A DNA stretch of 64,000 bases from Panulirus ornatus (GCF_036320965.1 NC_092238.1:17946694-18010693), one strand, 5' to 3'; shown: positions 14,025-29,608, numbered from the stretch's first letter. Notes: a model not told the origin generated them from the sequence alone. Made by a program: numbers and translations.

Positions 14025-14545
14025 CCGGGATGGAAAGTGAACACAAGGGAGAGCCTCTGAGTTCTATTCTTCAAGCATGTCGGCTGCGCCGAAGCCTTCG
14101 TCAGAAAGAATAAGATACAAAGTGAGTGCTACCTCGCTGGACGCCGTTCCGCGTTCCTTATCCTCGGCCGACCTTGTTCCACATTCCTCTGCTTTCTGTG
14201 ACCGCCATATTTGCCACTGGTCCTGCCCAACGTATAAAGCCCTCACGACTGTTTATACCTTCATCGGCACGTATGTAGGCAACTTCCACGACTTTTCTTA
14301 CTTGCTTCCTCGATCTCTCGTGCACCATATTCGCCTGTGGCCACTTTGGTAGGCGACTGACTGTACTGGTCTATGGGGGCAACAAACGCATTCGATGTCC
14401 TATGATGACTTATATTAGCTTTATGTTTGCTAATCTTTTGATCCTTTTGGTATTACCTCGCCCTCTTTCCCCGTAGTGTGGCCAGATATCCAGAACATGG
14501 TACACTGTGTTTCATGCTACCCATGTTGATACTTTTTCCACTTCT
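14023..14545. other. Low-copy DNA, nothing recognised
   Basis: Contains a 91-codon open frame at 14077-14352 with no recognisable domain, overlapped by an antisense one. No repeats or transposon motifs seen. Confidence 0.4.
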
Positions 14546-14622
14546 TGTTTTCAACACATCCCCAGTCTTCATGCCTGACGATACAGCTGGGAACGCTAAC
14601 AACTCGGCTATGTTTGCCCCAA
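14546..14622 (-). mobile_element. tRNA-like SINE head, antisense (tentative)
   Basis: In reverse complement: ATAGCCGAGTTGTTAGCG, which fits a tRNA box A with D-loop, then TTCCCAGC. A weak B-box-like GTGTTGAAAAC follows about 45 nt further on. It is inverted relative to a second such head at 14683-14750, and the two share a perfect 15-bp word. Confidence 0.45.
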
Positions 14623-14682
14623 ATGTGGGCGTGAGACGAAGGGTAATCGATTGCTGGCAATCAAAGTCATTTTCCTATTAGT

Positions 14683-14752
14683 AGCGAGTATAGCTGATTG
14701 GTTAGCGTTCCCAGCAATCACGCAAATGTGTTGTAGGAGGTCATTATGTGTT
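14683..14752 (+). mobile_element. tRNA-like SINE head, sense (tentative)
   Basis: ATAGCTGATTGGTTAGCG (box A-like) is followed by TTCCCAGCAATCACGC, then a GTCATTATGTGTTCAATG B-box remnant. It does not fold into a full tRNA with a clear acceptor stem, so I treat it as a SINE or tRNA pseudogene remnant and not a tRNA gene. It directly precedes a 5'-truncated RTE-like LINE. Confidence 0.45.
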
Positions 14753-14784
14753 CAATGAAAAGTGCTTGTTCGTATGCTCTGTTT

Positions 14785-17600
<2,816 letters not shown>

Positions 17601-17711
17601 GGTTATAGTGAGTGGGTGCATTGCCATCTTGCGGGTTTCCAGTAGTATGAGAGCCACTCTGCCGCTTGCTCCGATAGTGATTCCTGTTCTCTTGAAGTTA
17701 TAGATATCCTC

Positions 17712-17930
17712 GTCACCTCCGTCCCATCCTTGCCCTCTCGTCACCTCCGTCCCATCCTTCTTCTCCCGTCACCTCCGTCCCATCCTTGCCCTCTCGTCAC
17801 CTCCGTCCCATTCTTCTTCTCCCGTCACCTCCGTCCCATCCTTGCCCTCTCGTCACCTTCGTCCCATCCTTGCCCTCCCGTCACCTCCATCCCATCCTTA
17901 CCCTCCCGTCACCTCCGTCCCATCAGTCCC
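17712..17930. repeat. 28-bp minisatellite, about 8 copies
   Basis: The core is CTCGTCACCTCCGTCCCATC followed by CTTGCCCT or CTTCTTCTC. The pyrimidine-rich strand is the plus strand. The open frames through it are repeat artefacts. Confidence 0.92.
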
Positions 17931-18170
17931 GGCGGTCCCAAACTTTTATATATTTCCGCCGTTCATTCCGGGTCCCGGGCGCCTGACCCCTCAATATCCA
18001 TTGAGTGTGTGGGCGTCCGCGTGGCCCCGTGTGCTCCACAATACAGCCACTCAGTTTCTTCCTCGAATATATTTCTGAGGAAAGAAAATGGGAAACTGAA
18101 TGGTAGGAAGGAGAAGTGAGGAGAGGACCTGCCATTTCTCATAAGCCATCTTATAAATCCCGTAAGATTA

Positions 18171-21100
18171 AAAGGTTCTGTAGCAATATACTACTCAGGT
18201 TCTGTAGCAATATACTACTCAGGTTCTGTAGCAATATACTACTCAGGTTCTGTAGCAATATACTACTCAGGTTCTGTAGCAATATACCACTCAGGTTCTG
18301 TAGCAATATACTACTCAGGTTCTGTAGCAATATACTACTCAGGTTCTGTAGCAATATACTACTCAGGTTCTGTAGCAATATACTACTCAGGTTCTGTAGC
18401 AATATACAACTCAGGTTCTGTAGCAATATACCACTCAGGTTCTGTAGCAATAAACTACTCAGGTTCTGTAGCAATATACTACTCAGGTTCTGTAGCAATA
18501 TACTACTCAGGTTCTGTAGCAATATACTACTCAGGTTCTGTAGCAATATACTACTCAGGTTCTGTAGCAATATACTACTCAGGTTCTGTAGCAATATACT
18601 ACTCAGGTTCTGTAGCAATATACTACTCAGGTTCTGTAGCAATATACTACTCAGGTTCTGTAGCAATATACTACTCAGGTTCTGTAGCAATATACTACTC
18701 AGGTTCTGTAGCAATATACTACTCAGGTTCTGTAGCAATATACCACTCAGGTTCTGTAGCAATATACTACTCAGGTTCTGTAGCAATATACTACTCAGGT
18801 TCTGTAGCAATATACTACTCAGGTTCTGTAGCAATATACCACTCAGGTTCTGTAGCAATATACCACTCAGGTTCTGTAGCAATATACTACTCAGGTTCTG
18901 TAGCAATATACTACTCAGGTTCTGTAGCAATATACTACTCAGGTTCTGTAGCAATATACTACTCAGGTTCTGTAGCAATATACTACTCAGGTTCTGTAGC
19001 AATATACTACTCAGGTTCTGTAGCAATATACTACTCAGGTTCTGTAGCAATATACTACTCAGGTTCTGTAGCAATACACTACTCAGGTTCTGTAGCAATA
19101 TACTACTCAGGTTCTGTAGCAATATACTACTCAGGTTCTGTAGCAATGTACTACTCAGGTTCTGTAGCAATATACTACTCAGGTTCTGTAGCAATGTACT
19201 ACTCAGGTTCTGTAGCAATATACTACTCAGGTTCTGTAGCAATATACTACTCAGGTTCTGTAGCAATATACTACTCAGGTTCTGTAGCAATATACTACTC
19301 AGGTTCTGTAGCAATATACTACTCAGGTTCTGTAGCAATATACTACTCAGGTTCTGTAGCAATATACTACTCAGGTTCTGTAGCAATATACTACTCAGGT
19401 TCTGTAGCAATGTACTACTCAGGTTCTGTAGCAATATACTACTCAGGTTCTGTAGCAATATACTACTCAGGTTCTGTAGCAATATACTACTCAGGTTCTG
19501 TAGCAATATACTACTCAGGATCTGTAGCAATATACTACTCAGGTTCTGTAGCAATATACTACTCAGGTTCTGTAGCAATATACTACTCAGGTTCTGTAGC
19601 AATACACTACTCAGGTTCTGTAGCAATATACTACTCAGGTTCTGTAGCAATACACTACTCAGGTTCTGTAGCAATATACTACTCAGGTTCTGTAGCAATA
19701 TACTACTCAGGTTCTGTAGCAATATACTACTCAGGTTCTGTAGCAATACACTACTCAGGTTCTGTAGCAATATACTACTCAGGTTCTGTAGCAATATACT
19801 ACTCAGGTTCTGTAGCAATATACTACTCAGGTTCTGTAGCAATATACTACTCAGGTTCTGTAGCAATATACTACTCAGGTTCTGTAGCAATGTACTACTC
19901 AGGTTCTGTAGCAATATACTACTCAGGTTCTGTAGCAATATACTACTCAGGTTCTGTAGCAATATACTACTCAGGTTCTGTAGCAATACACTACTCAGGT
20001 TCTGTAGCAATATACTACTCAGGTTCTGTAGCAATATACTACTCAGGTTCTGTAGCAATATACTACTCAGGTTCTGTAGCAATATACTACTCAGGTTCTG
20101 TAGCAATATACTACTCAGGTTCTGTAGCAATACACTACTCAGGTTCTGTAGCAATATACTACTCAGGTTCTGTAGCAATACACTACTCAGGTTCTGTAGC
20201 AATATACTACTCAGGTTCTGTAGCAATATACTACTCAGGTTCTGTAGCAATACACTACTCAGGTTCTGTAGCAATATACTACTCAGGTTCTGTAGCAATA
20301 TACTACTCAGGTTCTGTAGCAATATACTACTCAGGTTCTGTAGCAATATACTACTCAGGTTCTGTAGCAATATACTACTCAGGTTCTGTAGCAATGTACT
20401 ACTCAGGTTCTGTAGCAATATACTACTCAGGTTCTGTAGCAATATACTACTCAGGTTCTGTAGCAATATACTACTCAGGTTCTGTAGCAATACACTACTC
20501 AGGTTCTGTAGCAATATACTACTCAGGTTCTGTAGCAATACTACTCAGGTTCTGTAGCAATATACTACTCAGGTTCTGTAGCAATATACTACTCAGGTTC
20601 TGTAGCAATATACTACTCAGGTTCTGTAGCAATATACTACTCAGGTTCTGTAGCAATATACTACTCAGGTTCTGTAGCAATATACTACTCAGGTTCTGTA
20701 GCAATATACTACTCAGGTTCTGTAGCAATATACTACTCAGGTTCTGTAGCAATATACTACTCAGGTTCTGTAGCAATATACTACTCAGGTTCTGTAGCAA
20801 TATACTACTCAGGTTCTGTAGCAATATACTACTCAGGTTCTGTAGCAATATACTACTCAGGTTCTGTAGCAATATACTACTCAGGTTCTGTAGCAATATA
20901 CTACTCAGGTTCTGTAGCAATATACTACTCAGGTTCTGTAGCAATATACCACTCAGGTTCTGTAGCAATATACTACTCAGGTTCTGTAGCAATATACTAC
21001 TCAGGTTCTGTAGCAATATACTACTCAGGTTCTGTAGCAATATACTACTCAGGTTCTGTAGCAATATACTACTCAGGTTCTGTAGCAATATACTACTCAG

Positions 21101-24100
21101 GTTCTGTAGCAATATACTACTCAGGTTCTGTAGCAATATACTACTCAGGTTCTGTAGCAATATACTACTCAGGTTCTGTAGCAATATACTACTCAGGTTC
21201 TGTAGCAATATACTACTCAGGTTCTGTAGCAATATACTACTCAGGTTCTGTAGCAATATACTACTCAGGTTCTGTAGCAATATACTACTCAGGTTCTGTA
21301 GCAATATACTACTCAGGTTCTGTAGCAATATACTACTCAGGTTCTGTAGCAATATACTACTCAGGTTCTGTAGCAATATACTACTCAGGTTCTGTAGCAA
21401 TATACTACTCAGGTTCTGTAGCAATATACTACTCAGGTTCTGTAGCAATATACTACTCAGGTTCTGTAGCAATATACTACTCAGGTTCTGTAGCAATATA
21501 CTACTCAGGTTCTGTAGCAATATACTACTCAGGTTCTGTAGCAATATACTACTCAGGTTCTGTAGCAATATACTACTCAGGTTCTGTAGCAATATACTAC
21601 TCAGGTTCTGTAGCAATATACTACTCAGGTTCTGTAGCAATATACTACTCAGGTTCTGTAGCAATATACTACTCAGGTTCTGTAGCAATATACTACTCAG
21701 GTTCTGTAGCAATATACTACTCAGGTTCTGTAGCAATATACTACTCAGGTTCTGTAGCAATATACTACTCAGGTTCTGTAGCAATATACTACTCAGGTTC
21801 TGTAGCAATATACTACTCAGGTTCTGTAGCAATATACTACTCAGGTTCTGTAGCAATATACTACTCAGGTTCTGTAGCAATATACTACTCAGGTTCTGTA
21901 GCAATATACTACTCAGGTTCTGTAGCAATATACTACTCAGGTTCTGTAGCAATATACTACTCAGGTTCTGTAGCAATATACTACTCAGGTTCTGTAGCAA
22001 TATACTACTCAGGTTCTGTAGCAATATACTACTCAGGTTCTGTAGCAATATACTACTCAGGTTCTGTAGCAATATACTACTCAGGTTCTGTAGCAATATA
22101 CTACTCAGGTTCTGTAGCAATATACTACTCAGGTTCTGTAGCAATATACTACTCAGGTTCTGTAGCAATATACTACTCAGGTTCTGTAGCAATATACTAC
22201 TCAGGTTCTGTAGCAATATACTACTCAGGTTCTGTAGCAATATACTACTCAGGTTCTGTAGCAATATACTACTCAGGTTCTGTAGCAATATACTACTCAG
22301 GTTCTGTAGCAATATACTACTCAGGTTCTGTAGCAATATACTACTCAGGTTCTGTAGCAATATACTACTCAGGTTCTGTAGCAATATACTACTCAGGTTC
22401 TGTAGCAATATACTACTCAGGTTCTGTAGCAATATACTACTCAGGTTCTGTAGCAATATACTACTCAGGTTCTGTAGCAATATACTACTCAGGTTCTGTA
22501 GCAATATACTACTCAGGTTCTGTAGCAATATACTACTCAGGTTCTGTAGCAATATACTACTCAGGTTCTGTAGCAAAATACTACTCAGGTTCTGTAGCAA
22601 TATACTACTCAGGTTCTGTAGCAATATACTACTCAGGTTCTGTAGCAATATACTACTCAGGTTCTGTAGCAATATACTACTCAGGTTCTGTAGCAATATA
22701 CCTACTCAGGTTCTGTAGCAATATACTACTCAGGTTCTTGTAGCAATATACTACTCAGGTTCTGTAGCAATATACTACTCAGGTTCTGTAGCAATATACT
22801 ACTCAGGTTCTGTAAGCAATATACTCTCAGGTTCTGTAGCAATATACTACTCAGGTTCTGTAGCAATATACTACTCAGGTTCTGTAGCAATATACTACTC
22901 AGGTTCTGTAGCAATATACTACTCAGGTTCTGTAGCAATATACTACTCAGGTTCTGTAGCAATATCCTACTCAGGTTCTGTAGCAATATACTACCTCAGG
23001 TCTGTAGCAATATACTACTCAGGTTCTGTAGCAATATACTACTCAGGTTCAGTAGATATAGACTCGGTCTGGTTCATGTTGCAATATAACGACTCAGGTT
23101 CTGTAGCAATATACTACTCAGGTTCTGTAGCAATATACTACTCAGGTTCTGTAGCAATATACTACTAGTTCTGTAGCAATATACTACTCAGGTTTCTGTA
23201 GCAATATACACTCAGGTTCTGTAGCAATAGACTACTCAGGTTCTGTAGCAATTACTACTCAGGTTCTGTAGCAATATACTACTCAGGTTCTGTAGCAATA
23301 TACTACTCAGGTTCTGTAGCAATTTACTACTCAGGTTCTGTAGCAATATACCACTCAGGTTCCTGTAGCAATATACTACTCATACTACTCAGGTTCTGTA
23401 GCAATATACTACTCAGGTTCTGTAGCAATATACTACTCAGGTTTCTGTAGCAATATACTACTCAGGTTCTGTAGCAATATACTACTCAGGTTCTGTAGCA
23501 ATATACTACTCAGGTTCTGTAGCAATATACTACTCAGGTTCTGTAGCAATATACTACTCAGGTTCTGTAGCAATATACTACTCAGGTTCTGTAGCAATAT
23601 ACTACTCAGGTTCTGTAGCAATATACTACTCAGGTTCTGTAGCAATATACTACTCAGGTTCTGTAGCAATATACTACTCAGGTTCTGTAGCAATATACTA
23701 CTCAGGTTCTGTAGCAATATACTACTCAGGTTCTGTAGCAATATACTACTCAGGTTCTGTAGCAATATACTACTCAGGTTCTGTAGCAATATACTACTCA
23801 GGTTCTGTAGCAATATACTACTCAGGTTCTGTAGCAATATACTACTCAGGTTCTGTAGCAATATACTACTCAGGTTCTGTAGCAATATACTACTCAGGTT
23901 CTGTAGCAATATACTACTCAGGTTCTGTAGCAATATACTACTCAGGTTCTTGTAGCAATACTCTACTCAGGTTTCTGAGCAATATACTACTCAGGTTCTG
24001 TAGCAATATACTACTCAGGTTCTGTAGCATATACTACTCATGTCTGTAGCCAATAGTACTATCAGGTTCTGTAGCAATATACTACTCAGGTTCTGTAGCA

Positions 24101-24752
24101 TTATACTACTCAGGTTCTGTAGCAATATACTACTCAGGTTCTGTAGCAATACAACTACTCAGGTTCTAGTAGCAATATACTACTCAGGTTCTGTAGCAAT
24201 ACACTACTCAGAGTTCTGTAGCAATATACTACTCAGGTTCTGTAGCAATATACTACTCAGGTTCTGTAGCAATATACTACTCAGGTTCTGTAGCAATATA
24301 CTACTCAGGTTCTGTAGCAATATACTACTCAGGTTCTGTAGCAATATACTACTCAGGTTCTGTAGCAATATACTACTCAGGTTCTGTAGCAATATACTAC
24401 TCAGGTTCTTGTAGCAATATACTACTCAGGTCTTAGCAATATACTACCGTTCTGTACAATATACTACTCAGGTTCTGTAGCAATTACTACTCAGGTCTGT
24501 AGCATTCAGGTTCTGTAGCAATATACTACTCAGGTTCTGTAGCAATATACTACTCAGGTTCTGTAGCAATATACTACTCAGGTTCTGTAGCAATATACTA
24601 CTCAGGTTCTGTAGCAATATACTACTCAGGTTCTGTAGCAATATACCACTCAGGTTCTGTAGCAATACACTACTCAGGTTCTGTAGCAATATACTACTCA
24701 GGTTCTGTAGCAATACACTACTCAGGTTCTGTAGCAATATAGTACTCAGGTT
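18171..24752. repeat. Giant 24-bp minisatellite, about 270 copies
   Basis: The unit contains CTACTCAGGTTCTGTAGC plus AATATA, 24 bp in all. Because 24 is divisible by 3 and several frames lack stops, the array is open for very long distances on both strands, reading as LRFCSNIL, YYSGSVAI and, antisense, LLQNLSSI repeats of up to 1190 codons. Four zones are visible: 18171-20530 with scattered single-base variants (TACCACT, TACACT, TGTACT); 20530-22700 almost perfectly uniform; 22700-23440 and 23940-24530 full of single-base insertions and deletions; and a uniform block at 23440-23940. The last units (24530-24752) again carry the variants typical of the first zone. Confidence 0.98.
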
Positions 24753-24909
24753 TCATTATGGATGTATGTTTGTTTCATAAGTTATCCCAGCATGGGAGGA
24801 TGTGCCACTCCCCAGACAGCAGAAATGGTCCAGTTGTTACTAGTACACAACACGAGGCTTCTCTCTGAAGGAAAAGTGCGAAAAATACAAATGAATCTAA
24901 ACAGCAACA

Positions 24910-25022
24910 GACCCTTTGGTTCTAACGAGGCTGTTTGTGATGCTTGAACCATTTGGTTCTAACGAGGCTGTTTGTGATGCTTGAACCATTTGGTTCTAAC
25001 GAGGCTGTTTGTGATGCTTGAA
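24910..25022. repeat. 37-bp tandem repeat, 3 copies
   Basis: Three units of TTGGTTCTAACGAGGCTGTT plus TGTGATGCTTGAACCAT. The unit resembles the block at 3490-3525 just before another minisatellite. Confidence 0.9.
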
Positions 25023-25199
25023 CCGATCATAAACTCACAGGTCAGTGTGGTAAGAGTAGCAAGACGTACATATGATTTACAACAGAAATGAAATGTGAGC
25101 TTTTCATGTAGATGAGGAGAAGCGAATGCTGTCAGTCGTGGATCTGAAGCGGAATTGTCATCATGTCAATTCTTAAACGTTTTCTGACATCGCTTTCAA

Positions 25200-26115
25200 G
25201 CACTCTAATTGTTAAGTCATTCCCTGTGCTCACAATTCTGTAGTGGAGTAAGTAGTTCGCTCATTCAAGGTTTGCCCACGAGTTTGTATCCATTACTACG
25301 AGTGACGTCAGACGAATCTATCATTATGTAGCTTATTTGATCAAGATTGCCCAAGCCTTTGATGATTTTGAGTATCTGAATTGGATCACCTTTTAACCTT
25401 CACTCTTCTAAGCTGGGTGAACTGAAGTCGTATACTCGTCTGTCATAGGGTTTGTGGCTCAGTCCGGATATCAACTTGGTAGCTCGCCTCTGTTCTATCT
25501 ATATTCTCTCTATATCGTTTTTTCCATTAAGCCAACAAAACTGGAAGCAATATTAAACTTGGGGACGTACCTGTGTGTTGGTAAGAATGAGAACAATTTC
25601 TGTGGACGTACATTCGAGAGTCCTGCCTATAGGTGCTTACTTGGCTTTAGGTCACTTGAGATTATCACACCCAAGTTTTCATCGTCATTTACCCTACGTA
25701 GTTCAGCAGAATTCATGCCGTAGATGCATTTTCGTTTTCACTCACGATATGTAAATGCTTGCGCTTATAGATGTCAAAATTCATCTATCACCCATGAGCC
25801 CAGTCCAACAGTTTTCTCAACGTCAGTTTGAAGCCGCAAACCTTCACTTTCTGCTGTAGATTTATTTCCCAATATAACATCGTCTGCGAGGTTCAGTATC
25901 TTACAATGCAGCCCATTAGCTATGTCATCAATATGCAGGACAAAGAGAATTATTTTTCACGTCAGCCCATGATGAAGCTGGACCATTAATTACAACTCCA
26001 TCTTTAATGCCTGTGGACACGTTTCCTAACCAACAAAATACAACCTCATTTGTACCACGTGACGTAACTTTTGTTATAACTTTATCGAACGTTTTTAGAA
26101 AATCTGAATTGATGA
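25200..26115 (-). mobile_element. CR1-like LINE fragment: RT palm to C-terminal region, decayed
   Basis: Minus-strand reading gives LFVLHIDDIANGLHCKILN then LADDVILGNKSTAESEGL (about 25890), with the catalytic DD of the RT, then LQTDVEKTVGLGSWV (about 25825), NLGVIISSDLKPSKH (about 25680), and, after frameshifts, a remnant of the post-RT region near 25360. NLGVIISSDLKPSK is the usual CR1 thumb word. The 5' part is lost at about 26115, where a 43-bp AT-rich minisatellite starts. An 89-codon plus-strand open frame (25454-25723) is the antisense shadow. Confidence 0.75.
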
Positions 26116-26530
26116 CATGACTTACTTTATTTCATCATTTATGTTGATCATGAGATGACATCAATTACTTTATTTCATCATTTATGTTGATCATGAGATG
26201 ACATCAATTACTTTATTTCATCATTTATGTTGATCATGAGATGACATCAATTACTTTATTTCATCATTCATGTTGATCATGAGATGACATCAGTTACTTT
26301 ATTTCATCATTTATGTTGATCATGAGATGACATCAATTACTTTATTTCATCATTTATGTTGATCATGAGATGACATCAATTACTTTATTTCATCATTTAT
26401 GTTGATCATGAGATGACATCAATTACTTTATTTCATCATTCATGTTGATCATAAGATGACATCAATTACTTTATTTCATCATTCATATTGATCAAAAGAT
26501 GACATCAATTATTTCATATCATCTGTCATG
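26116..26530. repeat. 43-bp AT-rich minisatellite, about 9-10 copies
   Basis: The unit includes GATCATGAGATGACATCAAT and TACTTTATTTCATCATTTAT. Copies are nearly identical except the last two, which decay (GATCATAAGATG, GATCAAAAGATG). It starts at the broken end of the CR1-like fragment. Confidence 0.95.
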
Positions 26531-26644
26531 TTGATCACATCATCAATCAAATCAATTAAATTCATCAGACTTGATAGATTTCGTCAAGACTGATGATGAT
26601 GATGAATATGGTTTATAAGATTTTGGTCCTTTAAATGGTTTATG

Positions 26645-28763
26645 GTCTTTTATGGAATGATGTGTATGGTCTTATCTGCAATAATAGTGTATGGTCTTAT
26701 CTGCAATAATGGTGTATGGTCTTATCTGCAATAATGGTGTATGGTCTTATCTGCAATAATAGTGTATGGTCTTATCTGTAATAATGGTGTATGGTCTTAT
26801 CTGAAATAATGGTGTATGGTCTTATCTGCAATAATAGTGTATGGTCTTATCTGCAATAATGGTGTATGGTCTTATCTGCAATAATGGTGTATGGTCTTAT
26901 CTGCAATAATGGTGTATGGTCTTATCTGCAATAATAGTGTATGGTCTTATCTGCAATAATGGTGTATGGTCTTATCTGCAATAATGGTGTATGGTCTTAT
27001 CTGCAATAATGGTGTATGGTCTTATCTGCAATAATGGTGTATGGTCTTATCTGCAATAATGGTGTATGGTCTTATCTGCAATAATGGTGTATGGTCTTAT
27101 CTGCAATAATGGTGTATGGTCTTATCTGCAATAATGGTGTATGGTCTTATCTGCAATAATGGTGTATGGTCTTATCTGCAATAATGGTGTATGGTCTTAT
27201 CTGTACTAATAGTGTATGGTCTTATCTGCAATAATGGTGTATGGTCTTATCTGCAATAATGGTGTATGGTCTTATCTGCAATAATGGTGTATGGTCTTAT
27301 CTGTAATAATAGTGTATGGTCTTATCTGCAATAATGGTGTATGGTCTTATCTGCAATAATGGTGTATGGTCTTATCTGTAATAATGGTGTATGGTCTTAT
27401 CTGCAATAATGGTGTATGGTCTTATCTGCAATAATGGTGTATGGTCTTATCTGCAATAATGGTGTATGGTCTTATCTGCAATAATGGTGTATGGTCTTAT
27501 CTGCAATAATAGTGTATGGTCTTATCTGTAATAATGGTGTATGGTCTTATCTGCAATAATAGTGTATGGTCTTATCTGCAATGATGGTGTATGGTCTTAT
27601 CTGCAATAATAGTGTATGGTCTTATCTGTAATAATGGTGTATGGTCTTATCTGCAATAATGGTGTATGGTCTTATCTGCAATAATGGTGTATGGTCTTAT
27701 CTGCAATAATGGTGTATGGTCTTATCTGCAATAATGGTGTATGGTCTTATCTGCAATAATGGTGTATGGTCTTATCTGCAATAATGGTGTATGGTCTTAT
27801 CTGCAATAATGGTGTATGGTCTTATCTGTAATAATGGTGTATGGTCTTATCTGCAATAATGGTGTATGGTCTTATCTGCAATAATGGTGTATGGTCTTAT
27901 CTGCAATAATGGTGTATGGTCTTATCTGCAATAATAGTGTATGGTCTTATCTGTAATAATGGTGTATGGTCTTATCTGCAATAATGGTGTATGGTCTTAT
28001 CTGCAATAATGGTGTATGGTCTTATCTGTAATAATGGTGTATGGTCTTATCTGTAATAATGGTGTATGGTCTTATCTGCAATAATGGTGTATGGTCTTAT
28101 ATGTAATAATGGTGTATGGTCTTATCTGTAATAATGGTGTATGGTCTTATCTGCAATAATGGTGTATGGTCTTATCTGCAATAATGGTGTATGGTCTTAT
28201 CTGCAATAATGGTGTATGGTCTTATCTGTAATAATGGTGTATGGTCTTATCTGTAATAATGGTGTATGGTCTTATCTGTAATAATGGTGTATGGTCTTAT
28301 CTGCAATAATGGTGTATGGTCTTATCTGTAATAATGGTGTATGGTCTTATCTGTAATAATGGTGTATGGTCTTATCTGCAATAATGGTGTATGGTCTTAT
28401 CTGCAATAATGGTGTATGGTCTTATCTGCAATAATAGTGTATGGTCTTATCTGCAATAATAGTGTATGGTCTTATCTGTAATAATGGTGTATGGTCTTAT
28501 CTGTAATAATGGTGTATGGTCTTATCTGTAATAATGGTGTATGGTCTTATCTGTAATAATGGTGTATGGTCTTATCTGTAATAATGGTGTATGGTCTTAT
28601 CTGTAATAATGGTGTATGGTCTTATCTGTAATAATGGTGTATGGTCTTATCTGTAATAATGGTGTATGGTCTTATCTGCAATAATGGTGTATGGTCTTAT
28701 CTGCAATAATGGTGTATGGTCTTATCTGTAATAATGGTGTATGGTCTTATCTGCAATAATGGT
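26645..28763. repeat. 25-bp minisatellite, about 84 copies
   Basis: The unit is ATGGTCTTATCTGCAATAAT plus GGTGT. Almost all variation is at two sites: C or T in CTG(C/T)AATAAT, and G or A in AAT(G/A)GTGT. T forms become common after about 28020. No long open frame exists because 25 is not a multiple of 3 and TAA recurs. Confidence 0.97.
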
Positions 28764-29561
28764 TTTCGTAAGGTTACCAACCCTAAACGTTCAGCTTTCA
28801 TTGCTCTAGAACTTTCCTTGTATCAAGTGACTTACAGAAGAGATCAGTCAAGGGTTTAATGACCCCATGCTTCACCTCTCTCATTACCGTACACAACTTA
28901 CCTTCACATTTTATGTCAATGTTGCAAAACATTTTCTTCACTAAGCACTGGAACCAAGTCACCATTTTCCGTTATGAATAGACCCATTGACTGGCCAGTC
29001 ACTCCCATGTTTCTAAGATAAACATAAAGCTCCATTTTATTTCGCTATTCTCAGAAATTTATCCTTCATATTGGCGTTTGTCTTGACGTAACCTGGTATA
29101 TTTACGCAAATTTGCTTAATTTACTCGTCATGTTGGACGTGGGCGTCTTTGAATTCCTTATGTGCTACTTTCTCATACAACAGCCACTCTTCTATGTTAT
29201 CGTGACACCATTTCCACTACACGTATGGGAAAGCCTCACTATAATAGCTCCCTATCTACACCAAGAAATTATTCCTACTTGACATCAAGATTACAAGACT
29301 ATGTAATATCTATCGGAAACATAAAGATGGTATCTGTACAGCGTGTACATCCAGGCGCCCAAAACTGTACGACAGTCAACGTACATGTGTTAAAGATGTG
29401 ATGGACCTCACAGTGTTGACACTGACGGACTCCTGGATACATATGTAGCATGTGTTACCAGACCAACCTGGCTATGACAGGCAGGTGGTCTTGCTGTCCG
29501 CATACAAAGAGGGACTGAATGGTCAGAGGGACAACAACGTGTCGTCATCCCAGGCTAAGCA

Positions 29562-29565
<4 letters not shown>
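28764..29565. other. Low-copy DNA, nothing recognised
   Basis: AT-rich sequence with LINE-like flavour on the minus strand around 28800-29150, but no motif I could fix. The 79-codon frame at 29162-29401 has no recognisable domain. Confidence 0.35.

Positions 29566-29608
<43 letters not shown>
29566..29608. repeat. (CA)n microsatellite
   Basis: Pure CA tract of 43 bp. Confidence 0.97.

Noticed and set aside
14683..14752. Genuine tRNA gene
   Set aside because: Box A is good, but there is no proper B box, anticodon arm or acceptor stem.
18116..22718. Giant open frames (813 and 1190 codons plus, 795 and 725 codons minus)
   Set aside because: They are produced by a stop-free 24-bp tandem unit on both strands, run through an array with no start context, and end only at repeat indels.
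18171..24752. CRISPR array
   Set aside because: Units are contiguous without unique spacers, and the window is clearly eukaryotic. The same holds for all other tandem arrays here.
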